A DNA stretch of 23,115 nucleotides, taken from contig JH152742.1 in the NCBI GenBank assembly GCA_000226015.1, forward strand, positions 73,024-96,138. The letters run 5' to 3'. A program made the position numbers and the translations under genes. The DNA comes from Mnemiopsis leidyi. Taxonomy: Eukaryota; Ctenophora; Tentaculata; Lobata; Bolinopsidae. Below, in pieces: positions 18,771 through 23,115 of this stretch. Position 1 is the first letter of the stretch; each line of letters starts with the position of its first letter. The notes under the pieces are model-generated. The model made no database searches and was not told the DNA's origin. It saw only the letters and a list, made by a program, of their open reading frames with translations.

Positions 18771-20480
18771 GTTATGAGAAAAGTTGTTTTACTATGCTAG
18801 GGGTTAGAAATCTCGAAGTTGACATTATTGTGCATTCTGGGACCTGCTTGCTTTGCTTGCAAAAGTTCATGTCTCCATTCCATTCTACAATGGTACACAC
18901 AGAAAAGAAAGCCAGTGGCAGGTAGAAATTTTGAATCTCAGGTAGCTCAGAAGCAATTTGGCAGTAAGTATGTTTCAATTACGTTTCCAATTTTGTTGCC
19001 AACATCAGTTGGCAGTTTCTGTACTTCCAAAAACTATATTACTATTGTCACCCTATGAACCAGTCCGCCATAGGCAAAAATTTTGAGAGTTTGTGATAAC
19101 TCAGAAGCAATTTGCCAATAGATTTTCAATCAGCTAGAAATGTCTTAAATGTTTAATATCAAAAGACCCTTGAGTCCTGAGCCATATTCCGAATTTAATG
19201 GTAAGGTTATTGATATGTGATATGAAACATAACATGAAGTTTGTATTTCATACTTTTGCTGGCACAATAAGGTTTTCTGCATGAGAAAACAACAAATTTT
19301 AAGAAAACAACAAATTTTATTTACAGCATTTATAATCAAATCATAGATATATCTCATTCTCACACTCGTACAGTTAGTCAGTGAAGAGTGTGGGTTGACC
19401 CGGCATTGACCGCAGATGTGATGACACACACGTATGTCGTCGAACGCGCCCACTGGCCAAAGGACGCACGCGCGGCTCAACATCCATTGTCAATGCACAG
19501 TGCACACAAACATGGAAACAAATGAACAAAAGTCATATTCAATCATTATTTTTCTTGCTAATTTCCCAAATATTTCCTTAAATATTTTCTATTTAAAATT
19601 CTATGTAAGCTTCTATTTTAAGTCATAGTGTTTAACTTTGATGGCTAGCTATAGGCGGGTTGTATTCAAAAGTTTTTAGCAATAATATTTATATATAAAT
19701 TGTTTATGATATAATGAGTTTCAAACTTCAACATACTCGCTCATCGTGGGACATTCACAGGGACCGACACTATACAAAAAGCGACCGTCTCCACTTGTGC
19801 CAAGACCAAATTATGAAATTGAAATTGTAGAAGTGTTTCATTCAGGAAGAATTATTCTCGACCTAAATGAGCGGGTACTTGCCCCACCAACCCACCCGGC
19901 AAAACCGAGTGTTGGCGGCGCAAGAAATTATGAGTCACAGCATGCTTGGAAAAAATCTGAAGTTTGTTATGATAACCATTCAACATACTTCGTGTCGTGT
20001 TCATATCAGATCTCATGGAGTTAATTAAATATTATTTGCATTCCGAGTCACAATCCGAAGAATGGGCTGACCCCCAGACCATCCTGGCCCTAGCAGACAG
20101 CTTGCTGGAAGCCATATATTACAACAATTTTGAGCATTCCCAATGACCAGATGGCAACTTTAGCTTTACAATTGAGTTTAATCTGGATTGATGACCGAAA
20201 TTTAAGAAGCCAAACAATTCCCAAATTTTAGAGCATCATGAAATGTTAATTGCTGTAGGAAGCATTTTGGAAGTTTGGGAACATTCCCAGGAATCAGAGT
20301 GAAAAAAGTTTGTGCCAATTTGGGAGCATTTTTCAGTTAGAAAACATTCTCTAAGTCAATGAATATTGTGCAAATAAGGGACAAATTTTCAAAGTAAGGG
20401 AAGATTCTCATAATTAAAAAATGTTGTGCAAATCAGGAACCATTTTCAAAGAAAGCATTTTCTAAAGAAGCATTTTTTTC
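18771..20480. other. Gene-free AT-rich region
   Basis: No convincing gene on either strand. A 20-nt block (AACTCAGAAGCAATTTGCCA and a variant) occurs twice, at about 18945 and 19099. From about 20130 to 20480 there are loosely repeated phrases (TGTGCAAAT..GGGA..ATTTTCAAAG). The 92-codon frame at 19746-20024 has no recognisable features. Confidence 0.5.
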
Positions 20481-20486
20481 GCGTAT

Positions 20487-20560
20487 CTTGCCATTTGGGC
20501 CCGAAGGGCCCAAATGTCAAGATTGTTTTGAAACGTTTTGTGCACGTGGCGTGCACAAAA
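20487..20560. repeat. Two adjacent tight hairpins with 3-nt loops
   Basis: First hairpin 20487-20521: 16-nt arms CTTGCCATTTGGGCCC and GGGCCCAAATGTCAAG around GAA, with one mismatch. Second hairpin 20536-20560: perfect 11-nt arms TTTTGTGCACG and CGTGCACAAAA around TGG. They are 14 nt apart. No ORF context explains them. Confidence 0.85.
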
Positions 20561-20765
20561 AGAACAAAACAAGGGTCGGCGATCGACAGCGTAATTTTGG
20601 AATATTAGCTCAAAAGTGTCCGTATGATGCTGGACTCCTCCGACCAGCTGTCCAAGCATCGTAGCAGCTGCATATATGACCCCCAGATTTGAAAGCAAGT
20701 CGGGGGCACTACGTAGAGCTTAGACACAGCTCTTCGTCACCCACCATACCATACCATACAAAGTG

Positions 20766-20813
20766 TCCGTCCGTCCGTCCGTCCTCCCGTCCGTCTATCC
20801 GTCTGTACGTCCG
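20766..20813 (+). repeat. (CCGT)n microsatellite
   Basis: About twelve imperfect CCGT tetranucleotides, with CCTC, CTAT and CTGT variants in the second half, preceded by three CCATA units (20741-20757). Confidence 0.9.
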
Positions 20814-22781
20814 CGCACACACTCCTTTATCAAACTTAATTACGTATTAGATTACATTTATAGGTTTTAACTGCTGCAGAATGTATTCCACATCATGAAA
20901 TGTATACATAATAGCCTCTCAACAACTACAACAAGATGTACGATAAAACAAGGAAAACAAAAAAAGAAAAAGTAAAGTACTATCAAAATTTTTCAAACTT
21001 ACCTTTTATCAAGTAATTTGTCGAATGACAGATGACGGATTGAGAAAAGAGTGTATGAGCACGATTTTAATCTCAGCTCCAAACAAATCCTTATAAAGAT
21101 TAATTACGCCAGAAGCATAAACACAACACAGTATGAATAAATTATGCAGGCAGCACATATAATACAAAAATGACGACATCATGCAGAGAGCTGAGTTAAG
21201 ATATTTGAAATAAACGATGAAAAGAACCCGCAATTGTGTCTAAACTTTGCATGTACAGCGTGGAATTTTTCAATCGTGGCTGATTTTGCACGTGCAGAAC
21301 AATGAAAACTAACCGAAATTACGTCTGGTACGAGGTTGCATATTTTGATTCCTCATTCCACAAGGTTTAATGACAATTTGCAACAGCATGATACGGGAAA
21401 TTACACAATGAAATTTACGTTTTATGTGTAGTTACAGACAATGTGGGTACATGAATGTACCCATGATGATGTCGTGATATCTACGAAATTGTAAGTATTA
21501 CAGTTGTGCCTGATGTTGTCAGGCTTCCTACCGCGCATCTGCAGCCCATGAATAACTGTCAGAAGAAAAATAGGCGATCTAATTCGAAAGATGTGGCATG
21601 CTCGTTTAGATCAATAATCTAAAGAATGAATGACGGCAAACTTGCCATTAAGCATTCTAGCATTGCATGTTTTGCAGAAATTGGCACTGCATACACTGAT
21701 AAATACTTTCAAACGACAAAAATTATCGTTTTAGTGCCTTCTGGAGCAGTTATTGCCATCTGGTGCAGTAACGGCGGGGCCTCCGGAAGTTGGGGGCCAA
21801 GCCACCCAAACCTATGCAATCTTTTTTGGTCAAGTCAGCTGAATGACCAGGAAACCGTTATTGAGGGTTAAATTAAAAGGGTCTCCTTTAAAGGATATAG
21901 AATCGTTGAGGAGCCCCTTCAGAATAACTGTAAAAGCCTTGGTACAGGTGTAACAAATAGGCTCATTGATCCCTAACTTAACATCAATTTTTTCCTAAGT
22001 TGACCAAACTTGCATTGCTAGAATTCAACAATTCTACCACTTCCTCAAGATCAACGGGGCTCCATATTACTAGATCATTTCTCATCTGAACTCGGGTAGT
22101 CTCCAGTGGTTGAAAATGCAGATGAATAAATAGGAACTATCCATTGCCCTACTCCCCTAGACATCAGAGCTATAAAAAACAGCTTAAATGAAGGAAAAGT
22201 CTAAGGTTGATACAATACAATTATGGTCCCACATAATTTAAGACATTGTGACCTTCATCAGATTGTTTTGGATTTCGTAACAGAACCCTGACTAAAGGTG
22301 AAAATTTATTTATCAATGCACAATGTATAACATCATACCACTTCAAAAAGGGACACAAGCGACCCTCGTTATTGTCGCCGTGATACCCGACTCACGCGGC
22401 TAAAGCTGAACGGTAGACGGATATAATCTCGTCAACCCTCGTTAGAACGGTACATGGATGGAAAAGTTGCAGGGTTTTCTTTTATTTTTCCATATTTAGT
22501 GCCTTGACATTTAATAAGATAAATATGTGCGATGATGTAATGTCATTTGCTCTAACAAGAGCCCTAGCCTTTTGCGCGCGTAACGTGCGTAAGCACCTGG
22601 TTAGGTGAATAATGTCATTATTATTCTTTTCTTATTTATTTATCATATAACCTTGTCAACTTGTTTTCCTTTAATGCAAAAACATTAAAACAAGATAATG
22701 AAAAGATGCAAACTGCTTACCGGGCGCCGCGCGCGGCTTTCTTTACAGTCCCCAGGAAACAACTGCATACGCTACTGCATA
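20814..22781. other. Gene-free region
   Basis: Several short frames occur on both strands (for example 21009-21233 minus and 21626-21871 plus), but none has a recognisable domain, signal peptide or splice-consistent extension. I see nothing that I can support as a gene. Confidence 0.45.
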
Positions 22782-22810
22782 CATAAATAAATAAATAAAT
22801 AATAAATAAT
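22782..22810 (+). repeat. (ATAA)n microsatellite
   Basis: Seven near-perfect ATAA/AATA units in AT-rich sequence. The remainder to 23115 is AT-rich with no gene seen; a 9-bp direct repeat AAACGTTTA occurs at 23077-23094. Confidence 0.9.
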
Positions 22811-23115
22811 GATGCCAGCATCATCACACATAATCACTTAAAATATCTAAATAAATTTAAAATTGTTAAAAATCTAAAAAGGTATGAAAAATCTAATGAA
22901 TGTTTATAAATCTCTTCTGAGCTACAATAGGATTATCCTTAAGATAGATATTATGCTTTAACTTATTCTCCAAATAATTTACACCTTCAATTCTATTTAA
23001 AACTTCGTCAGAGATTTCCCAAAAATTTCCCACACAACATATTCCTGAAGCTTTAGTTTTACACTTAAACACTTCTAAACGTTTAAAACGTTTAAACTAG
23101 ATGAAATCTTTACCT

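Noticed and set aside
19746..20024. 92-codon plus-strand frame
   Set aside because: It has no recognisable domain, no splice-consistent extension and no coding-like context, and its length is within chance.
20462..20698. 78-codon minus-strand frame
   Set aside because: It runs across two hairpins (20487-20560), where complementary arms create translated sequence; nothing else supports a gene.

Overview
The window looks like a piece of an animal nuclear genome, most likely an invertebrate and perhaps a non-bilaterian such as a sponge, cnidarian or placozoan. The evidence is AT-rich DNA, split genes with GT-AG introns of about 100-1000 bp, tandem repeats inside introns, a decayed LINE-like fragment, and a secreted or membrane protein built of cysteine-rich animal-type modules. 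I cannot name the species. There are no operons, rRNA, tRNA or CRISPR arrays that I can see.

Left side, plus strand. Positions 1-660 and 2160-3300 hold two related arrays of about 140-bp and 152-bp repeats, in the same orientation. Between them lies an intronless 290-codon ORF (1123-1995) of unknown function. Next is a four-exon gene (3613-5140) for a 277-residue multi-pass membrane protein of unknown function. Its four exons join with matching phases at all three introns.

Centre, minus strand. An 18-exon gene runs from the ATG at 18284 to a stop at 5988. It encodes a signal peptide, a long extracellular part made of GCC2/GCC3 (ephrin-receptor-like) Cys-rich modules and, if the last exon is read through, one C-terminal transmembrane helix, 1024 residues in total. 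Nearly all modules sit on their own phase 1-1 exons, the classic layout for exon duplication. One exon pair is a very recent duplicate (139/141 identical bases). One large exon has about six modules fused without introns. The last exon contains a perfect GTAAGT donor just before the hydrophobic helix, so intron retention versus splicing could switch between anchored and soluble forms. This gene and the 277-residue gene are convergent (tail to tail), with about 850 bp between their stop codons.

The introns of the large gene carry several minisatellites, and three of them directly abut splice sites. One array repeats a near-copy of the splice donor next to it.

Right side (18285-23115). This contains a degraded 90-codon LINE-like coding fragment, two adjacent near-perfect hairpins, a CCGT microsatellite and an ATAA microsatellite. 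I see no other gene there.
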